Source: Thermotoga neapolitana DSM 4359
GTDB taxonomy: Bacteria; Thermotogota; Thermotogae; Thermotogales; Thermotogaceae
Length of the DNA stretch: 64,000 nucleotides
Assembly: GCF_000018945.1 (NCBI RefSeq)
Contig: NC_011978.1
Coordinates: forward strand, 248,001-312,000
Direction of reading: 5' to 3'
Under the pieces are notes generated by a model. That model was not told the DNA's origin. It saw only the letters and a list, made by a program, of their open reading frames with translations, and made no database searches. This document shows positions 54,213-62,205 of the stretch, one piece after another (the stretch's first letter is position 1; each line of letters opens with the position of its first letter). The translations under genes were made by a program, and so were the position numbers.

Positions 54213-55174
54213 AGGTTCCATCTGACAATCTCAGAAAGATCTTTTCTCACCCTTTCTGAGCGTTCAATTTCCCTGTGTTTCTCTGAAAGTTCATTTTCGT
54301 CTCCCAGGTACCCCACAGCGATCAGAGTTATGAGGACATGGTCTTCTGGTATCCCAAGAATCTCTTTTACCTTCACAGGGTCGTAGCCTGCGACGGGATG
54401 TGCCACAAGTCCCATCTGTGTTGCCTGAACAAGGAGGTTTCCCACGGCAAGACCCGTGTCGAAAAGGAAATACTCCCTGTTGTCCGAGAGAACACAGTCA
54501 AAATCTCTCTTACTGTGGACCGCTATCAAAACGGGAGCGTTTTTCATCCAGTAGTTTCCGCCTGGCAGGGCTTCGTGTAATCTTTTGAGAACGTCTTCGC
54601 TGTCCACCACGACGAATCTCCATGGCTGGTTGTTCATACAGGATGGAGCAAGATGCGCAGCCTTTATGAGTGTTTCTACCTCGTCCCTTGGTATTCTGTC
54701 TTTCTTCAGTGCCCTTCTTGCCCTTCTCCACTCTATGTGTCTGTTGAGTGAAAGATCTTCCTTTAGAAGTTGATCAAGCGCCTCTTTCACTTCCTGAACG
54801 TGTCCTTCGACCTTCACCTTCCTCCACTCTCTTCTCACAAATCCCCATCTGTCCAGGATGAACGTGGATCTCACTGTTTTCCCGTTCTCCAGAACGTCGA
54901 AGAATTCGTGGAGTTCTCCTTCTGGGTCTGAAAGAAGAACGACCTTCAGGTTATTTTTCTCTTTGAACCTTTTCAGAGACTCGACGCTATCCCTTGAAAT
55001 GCCCACAACCTGGGTTTTTTCGAAGTTTTCTCTGGAAAATTCAACGGCTTCCCTTGTACAACCACTCGTTCCTGCCTTTGGAAAGAAAAAGAGGATCGTG
55101 TACCTTCCATAAAGATCGACATGGGTGAAAGGCTTTCCTTCGTCCGTCAGAAGTTCGAAAGGTTTCACTCTCAT
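54209..55174 (-). CDS. peroxiredoxin-nitroreductase fusion protein
   Basis: A 321-residue fusion. Residues about 1-140 are a BCP-type peroxiredoxin with peroxidatic C39 ([12 protein letters not shown]) and no apparent resolving Cys in that domain. Residues about 150-321 are a flavin nitroreductase ([18 protein letters not shown] and [16 protein letters not shown] type motifs). The reductase domain presumably supplies electrons from NAD(P)H to the peroxide-reducing site, as shown for the T. maritima homologue. ATG 55174 follows GGAGGTGAGTGTC. Confidence 0.9.
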   Translation of the reverse strand: MRVKPFELLTDEGKPFTHVDLYGRYTILFFFPKAGTSGCTREAVEFSRENFEKTQVVGISRDSVESLKRFKEKNNLKVVLLSDPEGELHEFFDVLENGKTVRSTFILDRWGFVRREWRKVKVEGHVQEVKEALDQLLKEDLSLNRHIEWRRARRALKKDRIPRDEVETLIKAAHLAPSCMNNQPWRFVVVDSEDVLKRLHEALPGGNYWMKNAPVLIAVHSKRDFDCVLSDNREYFLFDTGLAVGNLLVQATQMGLVAHPVAGYDPVKVKEILGIPEDHVLITLIAVGYLGDENELSEKHREIERSERVRKDLSEIVRWNL

Positions 55175-55232
55175 GACACTCACCTCCAGAAAGTTGAAAC
55201 TAATTCTCAATAACTATTGTACCACAGAAACA

Positions 55233-55249
55233 CCCCGCCGCTGGCGGGG
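55233..55249 (-). terminator. terminator of nrdG-nrdD
   Basis: CCCCGCC and GGCGGGG form a 7-bp G+C stem with a 3-base loop, 6 bases after the nrdD stop. The following minus-strand sequence is TGTTTCT, a short U-run. Confidence 0.65.
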
Positions 55250-55255
55250 CGCATT

Positions 55256-57208
55256 TCACTTTCTTACGATCGTCGAGCTGTAGAACTGCCTTCTTGGATA
55301 TTCTATTTCCCTTCTTTCCTTGTTGAAGGCTGAGACAGGAACGAGATATCCTACGATCCTCACGTACTCGTCCACTTTCTTTTTTCCACAAACGGGACAT
55401 CTTTCTCCGTAGAACGCATGGTTGTGTTCGCAGACGCTGATCTTCGTGTTAAACGCAAAGTACATCACACCCATGTCGGCGATCATCTTCACCATGTTGA
55501 AGTATTCCTCTTCCGTTTTGAAGGGTTCTCCAAGGTTGATATGAAGAATCGCGCCGCCGCTCACTTTTCTATCCCACATGCCAGAGTAGCGTATCCTGTT
55601 CAAAACATCTGTGTTTGCGGCAAGAGGCACCCACTGGTTGGAGTAGATCGTGAACGGTTGTTTCTCACCAAAGAGAAATCTATCCTTCTGTGCAAGTGTC
55701 ACCGCAGCCTTCTCTGCCGGGACCTGCTCTATGTTGAAGGTAAAGCCGTACTCGCTGTACCCTTTTTCTGCCTCTTCTTTTATCAGATCGAGGACGGTGT
55801 CCACGAATCTTTCTCCTTCTTTCGTGTATTTGAGGCCGTCAACGTCCTCTGTTGTCAAACCCATGATGGTAGCGCTCTCCCACACACCGGTGATACCGAT
55901 CGTTCCGTACTGCCTGTTCAAAAGCATGAGTTCGTTCTCGTAGAGAGGAAGAAGACCCTCCGATATCCTCTCCTTTATAATCTCCCTGATCGAGGCAAGT
56001 GACTTCTTGACAAGATCAACCCTTCGTCTCAGTATCTGAAGGAACCTGTCTCTGTCTCCGTTGCTTTCGAGGGCGATCCTTGGAAGGTTGATCGTGATGA
56101 CCTTGAAAGATCCTATGTTCAGGTCAGACCCACCGATGGAGTTCATTCTTCCTTTGAGTTTTTCGTCTTCGCTGGAGAGAGAAAATTTCTTCAGCGTCTG
56201 TGTGGAGGAGGTGAGTCTACAGCAAGAGGCCACCGCGTCGATCGAGTCAGATATGTACCAGTTCGTGTCCTGCCATTTCATGTTCACTCTGTTTATGAAG
56301 CGGGCGCTGTCTTCATCGAGGAACTTTCCATCTCTGTACAAAAGGGATGCTGTCAAAACAGGGAAGGTGAACATCTGACGCTCTCTTTCCCTCGATACCC
56401 ATTCCCAGTAGTGTTTTTGAAGCCTTATTATGTCCTCCACGTGGTCTGTGATCAGAGAACCGTCCGGGTACCTCTCACCATCGAAGATAGCCTTTATGTA
56501 GTTTCTGTCAAGGTAGGTGAAGTTCGTGTACGGAGACTGTGTTGTTCTGATCGGCTGGTTCAGAGAGTAGGTGAGTATCTGAAAGTGCTGTTCGATGTAC
56601 CAGTCCAGTTTGTCCTCTGGAATGATCCCCTCTTCAAGGTCCTTTTTGACGAAGTACCACATCCACACGAAGAAGTCAGGAAGGCCCACCGCTCCTGAAC
56701 TCTGGTTTGAGGCGAACATGACGAACTGGATAACGTGTTGAATGAACGTGGAAAGGTGTTTTGCTGGCTCGGACTTTATCGTCTTTATGAAGGGAAGCCC
56801 CCTCTCCACGATCGGTTTCAGTGTGTAGGCAAAACAGTAAGGCATGAGCGCGGCATGGTGTCTGTCGTGAAGGTATATGGCACCGTTTATCTGGGATTCG
56901 ACGAACTCGTCTGCCACGCTTTTACCGTACATCTCCTTCATCTTCTGCCAGATCCTGTAGAGCGAGTACAGGTAGGTGTGGGGTTTTGAGATCTCGATGA
57001 AATAGGTGCTAATGTTGGTGACCCTGACGTTTGCGTTGGCATCGATGGTGGATTCGATGATTCCTCGTCTCACGAAGTCTTCTGTGAATTTCACCACATC
57101 CAGTTGATCTCCAAGACCATCCATCTGAAACATTTCGTAGCCGTATCTGGAAAGAAGTTCCTTCAACAACTCTTCGAAGTCACTTTCGAACGAATAGCGA
57201 ACTACCAT
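55256..57208 (-). CDS. nrdD: anaerobic (class III) ribonucleoside triphosphate reductase
   Basis: A 650-residue glycyl radical reductase that makes deoxyribonucleotides under anaerobic conditions. The C-terminal zinc site is CEHNHAFYGERCPVC. The glycyl radical region is RIVGYLVPVS. The N-terminal ATP-cone of most NrdD proteins is absent, which removes the usual dATP shut-off. The ATG follows GGAGGGAACACC and overlaps the end of nrdG by 29 bases. Confidence 0.95.
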   Translation of the reverse strand: MVVRYSFESDFEELLKELLSRYGYEMFQMDGLGDQLDVVKFTEDFVRRGIIESTIDANANVRVTNISTYFIEISKPHTYLYSLYRIWQKMKEMYGKSVADEFVESQINGAIYLHDRHHAALMPYCFAYTLKPIVERGLPFIKTIKSEPAKHLSTFIQHVIQFVMFASNQSSGAVGLPDFFVWMWYFVKKDLEEGIIPEDKLDWYIEQHFQILTYSLNQPIRTTQSPYTNFTYLDRNYIKAIFDGERYPDGSLITDHVEDIIRLQKHYWEWVSRERERQMFTFPVLTASLLYRDGKFLDEDSARFINRVNMKWQDTNWYISDSIDAVASCCRLTSSTQTLKKFSLSSEDEKLKGRMNSIGGSDLNIGSFKVITINLPRIALESNGDRDRFLQILRRRVDLVKKSLASIREIIKERISEGLLPLYENELMLLNRQYGTIGITGVWESATIMGLTTEDVDGLKYTKEGERFVDTVLDLIKEEAEKGYSEYGFTFNIEQVPAEKAAVTLAQKDRFLFGEKQPFTIYSNQWVPLAANTDVLNRIRYSGMWDRKVSGGAILHINLGEPFKTEEEYFNMVKMIADMGVMYFAFNTKISVCEHNHAFYGERCPVCGKKKVDEYVRIVGYLVPVSAFNKERREIEYPRRQFYSSTIVRK

Positions 57209-57725
57209 GGTGTTCCCTCCTCTTCACAGCGCGGATCATCTTCTCAAAGGTTTCTCTGTTCACGTGAAGTTGATTCCGGGAGGCAGGGAAGCCTTCTCTG
57301 CGATAGGTGTGAAGGTATCTTCCCATGACGAACTCGTCCACGTACTGAACGTATTCCAGAAGGTTCTCTCTAACGATGTCTTTTGGAAGTCTCCAGGTGA
57401 AAAGAACAACGACCAGTCTGTCTTTGAACTTTTCCTTGAAGGTTTTCGAAAGAAGAAGCGTATCTTCCCTGTTGTAAGGTGCAAGGGGCTCACCACCCAG
57501 AAGAACGAGTGCAACCTTTGGAAAGTATCTCAGAAGATCTGAAAGTTTCTCGTCGATGGTTTTCACCACATCTTCTGGATCTCTTTTGAACCTTTCAGAA
57601 AGGTGCCACGTTTCTGGATTGTGGCACATGTGACACTTTGGCATTGCATCACAACCCTGAAAGTAAACAGACACCCCATAGAGATCTGGATGATCCCGGA
57701 GAGTACCGATTCTGTTTATGTACAA
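57180..57725 (-). CDS. nrdG: NrdD-activating radical SAM protein with CX5CX2C motif
   Basis: A 181-residue activase that would generate the glycyl radical on NrdD using SAM and a [4Fe-4S] cluster. The cluster motif reads C-D-A-M-P-K-C-H-M-C, i.e. CX5CX2C rather than the standard CX3CX2C; the DNA at about 57622-57651 leaves no doubt about the reading. GGEPL, the SAM-binding motif, is present. The start is TTG after GGGGGATCTTCC. It is the first gene of nrdG-nrdD, downstream of NrdR boxes. Confidence 0.9.
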   Translation of the reverse strand: MYINRIGTLRDHPDLYGVSVYFQGCDAMPKCHMCHNPETWHLSERFKRDPEDVVKTIDEKLSDLLRYFPKVALVLLGGEPLAPYNREDTLLLSKTFKEKFKDRLVVVLFTWRLPKDIVRENLLEYVQYVDEFVMGRYLHTYRREGFPASRNQLHVNRETFEKMIRAVKRREHHGSSLFVRK

Positions 57726-57757
57726 GGAAGATCCCCCTTTCGGCGGGTTCTGGTGAG

Positions 57758-57809
57758 ATTATACCACAATATGTTGTGGTATTATGAGTTACATCTCAAT
57801 AAATTGTTG
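57758..57809 (-). promoter_or_regulatory. nrdG-nrdD promoter with two NrdR boxes
   Basis: On the minus strand TATAAT occupies 57758-57763. Immediately upstream, 57764-57779 reads CCACAATATGTTGTGG, a near-perfect NrdR box within a 22-base palindrome. A second box at 57794-57809 (plus-strand TCTCAATAAATTGTTG) lies with its centre 30 bp away, close to three helical turns. Paired boxes over a promoter are the arrangement known for NrdR repression. Confidence 0.75.
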
Positions 57810-57849
57810 ATGGAGATTCTAAGATGATGGATCCGTTTGTTAATGTTTG

Positions 57850-58350
57850 TTACCATTTTTCGTAGTGGATCCTCTCGGGTTTGAACCTGTCCTCTGGAGT
57901 GGGTTGCTCTGCGGGGTATCCCATGGGAACAAGCGCAAAGGGAATCACATGCTCCGGTATTCCAAGAAGTTTCTGGAAGCTTTTCACCCTGTCCTCTCTC
58001 GGATACACACCGCACCACACAGCACCAAGACCGAGTTCTGCCGCCCTCAAAAGGAGATTTTCCACCGCAGCAGAACAGTCCTGAACCCAGAACCCTTTGC
58101 ACTTTTCAAGAGAGGGATCTCCGCAGACCAGAATGGCAACGGGTGCCTCCAGTATCATCTTTGCGTGAGGGTGTATCTCCGCCACTTTCTTTCTGGTCTC
58201 GGCATCTCTGATCACAACAAAGTGCCAGGGCTGCTGGTTGCAGGCAGAAGGTGCGTGCATGGCTGCCCTTATGACTTCTTTCACCAGTTCATCTGGTACG
58301 TCCTTTCTCTGATATTTTCTGATGCTCCTTCGTTTGTAAACGATGCTCAT
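57850..58350 (-). CDS. nitroreductase-family flavoprotein
   Basis: A 166-residue FMN nitroreductase fold. Family motifs are RRSIRKYQ (FMN phosphate binding), APSACNQQPWHFVVI and the C-terminal GYPAE. It has Cys residues in CGDPSLEKCKGFWVQDC. The physiological substrate is unknown. The ATG follows GGGGGTGATTCT. It is divergent from the glycosylase gene, and the two start codons are only 27 bases apart. Confidence 0.87.
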   Translation of the reverse strand: MSIVYKRRSIRKYQRKDVPDELVKEVIRAAMHAPSACNQQPWHFVVIRDAETRKKVAEIHPHAKMILEAPVAILVCGDPSLEKCKGFWVQDCSAAVENLLLRAAELGLGAVWCGVYPREDRVKSFQKLLGIPEHVIPFALVPMGYPAEQPTPEDRFKPERIHYEKW

Positions 58351-58364
58351 AGAATCACCCCCGT

Positions 58365-58370
58365 TATAAT
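58365..58370 (+). promoter_or_regulatory. -10 box giving a leaderless glycosylase transcript
   Basis: TATAAT ends 7 bases before the ATG at 58378, and no ribosome site precedes that ATG. Transcription would start at or next to the start codon. The -35 is weak. Confidence 0.5.
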
Positions 58371-58377
58371 TTTAAGT

Positions 58378-59037
58378 ATGAAACTGGAAGAACTCCACGA
58401 GGAACTGAGATCGATCCACGGTCCGGTCGGTAAGTGGTGGCCAGGAACACCCGAAGAAATCATGGTGACCGCCATTCTCACCCAGAACACGAACTGGAAG
58501 AACGTTGAGCGTGCCATGAGAAACATAGAAGAAGCGCTCGGGAAAGACGATATTCTGGAAAAGCTGTCCTCCCTCTCCACTGAAAGGATAGCACATCTAA
58601 TAAGACCAGCGGGTTTTTTCAACATAAAGGCCAAAAGGTTAAAAGCTCTGCTTGAGTTTTTGAGGGAGTACAACTTCAATCTGAAACTTCTGAAGAGAAT
58701 GCCACTGGGGGCTCTTCGAGAGTTGCTTTTAAAAATAAAAGGCATCGGCAAAGAAACGGCCGATGCCATACTGCTCTATGCCCTTGAGAAACCCATTTTC
58801 GTTGTCGACAGTTACACAAAAAGGCTCCTGGCGCGTATTTTCAACATCGAATTGAAAGACTACGATGAAATCCAGAAACTCTTCATGTCGTGCTATCCAC
58901 ACGATGTTCGTCTCTATCAGGAACTGCACGGCCTCATAGTGGAACACGCCAAAAGGTTCTGTAGCAAAAATCCAAAGTGCAGAGAGTGTCCGTTGAAGAA
59001 AAAGTGCTTTTATTCACAGATGAATGGGCTTTCCTGA
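58378..59037 (+). CDS. EndoIII-like methylpurine DNA glycosylase (MpgII/MagIII type)
   Basis: A 219-residue helix-hairpin-helix glycosylase. The N-terminal GPVGKWWPGTPEEIMVTAIL and TQNTNWKN match the MagIII/MpgII group, which removes 3-methyladenine and related bases. In the hairpin (IKGIGKETAD) the position of the EndoIII catalytic Lys is Glu, while the catalytic Asp remains (VVDSYTKR); so a glycosylase without lyase activity is expected. A C-terminal Cys cluster (C-x5-C-x2-C-x5-C) can hold [4Fe-4S]. It overlaps the convergent lpd gene by 24 bases. Confidence 0.87.
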   Translation: MKLEELHEELRSIHGPVGKWWPGTPEEIMVTAILTQNTNWKNVERAMRNIEEALGKDDILEKLSSLSTERIAHLIRPAGFFNIKAKRLKALLEFLREYNFNLKLLKRMPLGALRELLLKIKGIGKETADAILLYALEKPIFVVDSYTKRLLARIFNIELKDYDEIQKLFMSCYPHDVRLYQELHGLIVEHAKRFCSKNPKCRECPLKKKCFYSQMNGLS

Positions 59038-60360
59038 GACTCCTTCCAGAGCCCCAAGGATCGTTTCGGTGAGTGTTGGATGAGGATGAATAGCCTTTTC
59101 CAGGTCTTCTGCCTTCATTCTGTGTTTCACCGCTATGACTCCTTCCATGATCATATCCGTTGCCGATGGGGAAACGATGCTCATTCCAAGGACAACCCCG
59201 TTTTTGTCGGCAACGACTTTGACAAACCCGATGTTTTCCAGCATCGTTCTTGCTCTACCGTTTGCCGAAACAGGGAATTTGGAGATCACAACTTCTTCTG
59301 GATTCACATCTTTTTCCTTCAAGCCAACTGAGGCCACTTCTGGTGAGGAAAATATTATGTTCGGAACTGCCGAGTAATCCATCTCTTCTTCCATTCCCGC
59401 TATGTTCTTTGCGGCCACTATTCCTTCGTACATGGCAACGTGTGCCAGCATGATCTCTCCACGGATGTCCCCGATCGCATAGACCCCCTCGATGTTCGTT
59501 CTCATCTTCCTGTCAGTCACAACGCCTCTTTTTATTTCCACTCCAAGGGCCTTCACGTCTTCTGGGATGTTCGGTTTTCTTCCCACAGCGAGCAGAACCT
59601 TTTCTGCCCTCAATGTCTCTCCCGTTTCCAGAGTTGCTTCAAAGCCATTCTCTATCTTGTTAAGGGAAGTTATTTTTGCTTTTTCGAGGATTTTCACGCC
59701 TTTTCGTTTCAGGGATTTTTTCACCTCTTCGGCCACGTCTTCGTCTTCGTAGGGAAGAATGTGATTGGCAACTTCCACTATGGTGACGTTCACTCCAAAA
59801 CTGCTGAAGAACGTTGCAAACTCCACACCTATGACACCACCACCCACTATGAGGAGAGATTCGGGAAATTCTTTCAACCTGAACACATCGTCGCTCGTCC
59901 AGACACCCTCCACATCGAAGGGAGGAAAGACACTGGGGATGGAGCCGTGGGCGAGAACGAGGTTCTTTGTCTCCAGTTTTGTCCCTGTCTCTTCAACAAC
60001 GACGGTGTTTCTGTTTTCAACTATGCCCGTTCCTATGAACACGTCTACGTTGTTTTTCTTCATTAGGTATTCTATTCCCTTTCTGGACATCAGAACGCTC
60101 TTTTCTACGTGTTTCATAATGGAGGAGACATCGAACTCCACACCGGAGACCTTCAGCCCGTACTTCGAAGATTTATCCTTTATTTCACTCATCAGGTGAG
60201 ATACCGTGAGCATCGCTTTCGTTGGAATACACCCTTTGTTGGTGCACGTTCCACCGAGTGCTTCTTTCTCCACAAGAGCCACTCTCTTTCCAAGTTGGGC
60301 AAGTTTTATGGCACAGACGTATCCTCCAGGGCCACCACCGATGATCACAGCATCGTACAT
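59014..60360 (-). CDS. lpdA: dihydrolipoamide dehydrogenase
   Basis: A 448-residue FAD disulfide oxidoreductase. The FAD motif is IIGGGPGGYVCAIKLAQLG, the redox disulfide GGTCTNKGCIPTK, the NAD motif GGGVIGVEFATFF, and the C-terminal catalytic His-Glu region AIHPHPTLTETI. It reoxidises dihydrolipoamide with NAD. No 2-oxoacid dehydrogenase complex is encoded nearby; partners could be the glycine cleavage H protein or the AhpD-like protein upstream. ATG 60360 follows AGGAGGGAAAAG. Confidence 0.92.
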   Translation of the reverse strand: MYDAVIIGGGPGGYVCAIKLAQLGKRVALVEKEALGGTCTNKGCIPTKAMLTVSHLMSEIKDKSSKYGLKVSGVEFDVSSIMKHVEKSVLMSRKGIEYLMKKNNVDVFIGTGIVENRNTVVVEETGTKLETKNLVLAHGSIPSVFPPFDVEGVWTSDDVFRLKEFPESLLIVGGGVIGVEFATFFSSFGVNVTIVEVANHILPYEDEDVAEEVKKSLKRKGVKILEKAKITSLNKIENGFEATLETGETLRAEKVLLAVGRKPNIPEDVKALGVEIKRGVVTDRKMRTNIEGVYAIGDIRGEIMLAHVAMYEGIVAAKNIAGMEEEMDYSAVPNIIFSSPEVASVGLKEKDVNPEEVVISKFPVSANGRARTMLENIGFVKVVADKNGVVLGMSIVSPSATDMIMEGVIAVKHRMKAEDLEKAIHPHPTLTETILGALEGVSGKPIHL

Positions 60361-60376
60361 GCTTTTCCCTCCTGAG

Positions 60377-60400
60377 AAAACCCCTCCCATGTGGGAGGGG
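60377..60400 (-). terminator. terminator between the AhpD-like and lpd genes
   Basis: On the minus strand CCCCTCCC and GGGAGGGG (8 bp, loop ACAT) are followed by TTTT. It lies just before the lpd ribosome site, so lpd may be expressed by read-through or its own promoter. Confidence 0.82.
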
Positions 60401-60405
60401 TGAGG

Positions 60406-60741
60406 TTATTTTCCGAGAAATTCCAGAGCCACCTCGTAAGCCTTCAGGCCGTACATCAGAGCAGGACCTCCACCCATACAAACTGCCACCTTTATCGCGT
60501 CGAGAATTTCCTCTTCCGTTGCGCCAGCCCTCACGGCTGCTTCGGTGTGCCATACGATGCAGGGTTCACATCTGACGGCTACGGCAATGCCAAGAGAGAT
60601 GAGTTCCTTTGTTTTCGTATCGAGTGCCTTTGGACTCTCTGCTGCATGGACGTACTCTGCGAACTTTCCAATCTCGGGTGCCTTGCCTATGACCTCCTGG
60701 AGTTGCTTTCTGATCTGCTCGAGTTTCTCCTTCGCTGCCAT
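60406..60741 (-). CDS. AhpD-like carboxymuconolactone decarboxylase-family protein
   Basis: A 111-residue CMD-family protein. The AhpD-type redox core is present: a Glu (TKELISLGIAV) followed by CEPCIVWH, i.e. E...CxxC-x3-H. Such proteins are thiol reductases that in mycobacteria couple dihydrolipoyl groups to peroxiredoxin. ATG 60741 follows AGGAGGTGTTTCAA. It lies 24 bases after the NADH oxidase gene in the same operon. Confidence 0.88.
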   Translation of the reverse strand: MAAKEKLEQIRKQLQEVIGKAPEIGKFAEYVHAAESPKALDTKTKELISLGIAVAVRCEPCIVWHTEAAVRAGATEEEILDAIKVAVCMGGGPALMYGLKAYEVALEFLGK

Positions 60742-60765
60742 TTGAAACACCTCCTGTGAGATTTA

Positions 60766-62097
60766 TCACAGAACCATTTCGGCCGCCTTCGCGAGTGGAT
60801 AAACCGTTGGAGCAGAAGTCAGGAGTGGATGTGTTCCTATCTGCATAGTGAACAGATCGTTCGCTGTGATTCCTTTCTGCATCCCAAGACTGAGGATGTT
60901 CACGATCTCACCAACGCTCTTTCCTCCACACACCTGAGCACCAAGCAGTATCTTACTGTCTTCTGAGAAGATCAGTTTCACGATGAGTTTGGTGGTGTCT
61001 TCGAACTTTCCAGGGTGTCTGTCTGGGGCTTCTGCTCTTCCAACAACGATTTCGAAGCCTTCTTCCTTTGCGACCCTTTCAGTTATACCAACGGAGCCGA
61101 ACGCCTTGCTTCCTATGACCGTTGAGTAAGCGTTCAATGAGCCCTTGTTCGTTCTGATGACTTTCAATCCGTAAAGATTGGATGCGGCAATTCTTGCATC
61201 AAACACAGCGGCAGAAGCGAGCATGAGCCTGGAGGGTTTCCCCGTCAGAAAGTCTCTGTGCTGCACACAATCTCCCGCGGCAAAGACATCGGGTTTTGAT
61301 GTTCTCATGTATTCGTCCGTTTCTATAAAGCCGTATTCTGTCACCTTCAATCCCAGTTTTCTTGCGAGATCTGAATTGGGCCGGTATCCCGTTGCGAGTA
61401 TGACGGCATCGGCCAGTATCGTTTCGGCGTTGTCCAGCCTGACACCCTCCACTCTTTTTGATCCGTAGATTTCCGTTACCTTTCTTCCTGTCAGAACCTT
61501 CAGGTTTTCTGCTTCGATTTCTTTTCTTGCGATCTCGCCGAAGTCGGGATCGAAGGACACAGGAAGCAGACTATCCATGATTTCAACCAGTGTGACGTTC
61601 TTTCCAGATTTCTTCAACTCGTCCGCCACTTCAACACCAATGAATCCACCACCGATGATCACAACGTTCTTCGAATCTTTGATTTTTTCGTACAACATCT
61701 TCAGGTAGTTTGCGTCTTTTGGAACCGTGAAGACACCTTCAAGGTCAACTCCTGGAATGTTCGGAACGTTCGGTGTGGATCCCGTTGCTATGATGAGTTT
61801 TTCGTAAAAGATTTCTTTTCCAGTTTTTGTGAGGAGTTTTTTCTCGTCGGTGTTTCCATCCACAACCTCGTCTATCAGAAGGTCTATGCCTGCACTTTTA
61901 AATCTCTCTTCTATACCCATGTAGTCGTTTTCCACGCCACTAAGTGTATGGAAGATGTAAGGAATTCCACACGGGACCGTTTCCTTTTCCGTTTTCTTCA
62001 CAACGAGGATCTTTTTGTCCTTGTAGAACCTTTTGGTGGTGAACGCTGCGACGAGTCCTGCGGGACCTCCTCCCACTATCACAACATCGTACTTCAT
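60766..62097 (-). CDS. NADH oxidase / CoA-disulfide reductase-family flavoprotein
   Basis: A 443-residue FAD/NAD oxidoreductase. The FAD motif is VGGGPAGLVAAF, the single redox Cys is in ETVPCGIPY, the NAD motif is IIGGGFIGVEVA and the second FAD motif is VFAAGDC. The conserved single Cys places it with NADH oxidases, CoA-disulfide reductases and NADH-dependent polysulfide reductases. It may reduce oxygen or sulfur species in this anaerobe. The ATG follows GGGAGGTGAGAAC. Confidence 0.9.
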   Translation of the reverse strand: MKYDVVIVGGGPAGLVAAFTTKRFYKDKKILVVKKTEKETVPCGIPYIFHTLSGVENDYMGIEERFKSAGIDLLIDEVVDGNTDEKKLLTKTGKEIFYEKLIIATGSTPNVPNIPGVDLEGVFTVPKDANYLKMLYEKIKDSKNVVIIGGGFIGVEVADELKKSGKNVTLVEIMDSLLPVSFDPDFGEIARKEIEAENLKVLTGRKVTEIYGSKRVEGVRLDNAETILADAVILATGYRPNSDLARKLGLKVTEYGFIETDEYMRTSKPDVFAAGDCVQHRDFLTGKPSRLMLASAAVFDARIAASNLYGLKVIRTNKGSLNAYSTVIGSKAFGSVGITERVAKEEGFEIVVGRAEAPDRHPGKFEDTTKLIVKLIFSEDSKILLGAQVCGGKSVGEIVNILSLGMQKGITANDLFTMQIGTHPLLTSAPTVYPLAKAAEMVL

Positions 62098-62115
62098 GTT
62101 CTCACCTCCCAGAAA

Positions 62116-62174
62116 GAGAAAGATTTCACAATCTGTCCATGAACAATTTTAACTCTTTTTGGGTTAAATTTCAA
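62116..62174 (-). promoter_or_regulatory. NADH oxidase operon promoter with two operator candidates
   Basis: Minus strand TTGAAA (62169-62174), 17-bp spacer, TAAAAT (62146-62151). The spacer and -10 contain TTTAAC-N9-GTTAAA, a perfect inverted repeat. Downstream, TTGTGAAATCTTTC (about 62119-62132) matches one full half and part of the other half of a Rex-type operator. A Rex (NADH/NAD) link would suit an NADH oxidase but is inference. Confidence 0.55.
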
Positions 62175-62205
62175 CTTCAAAGGTAGAAAAATTTGTGGTG
62201 GAAAA

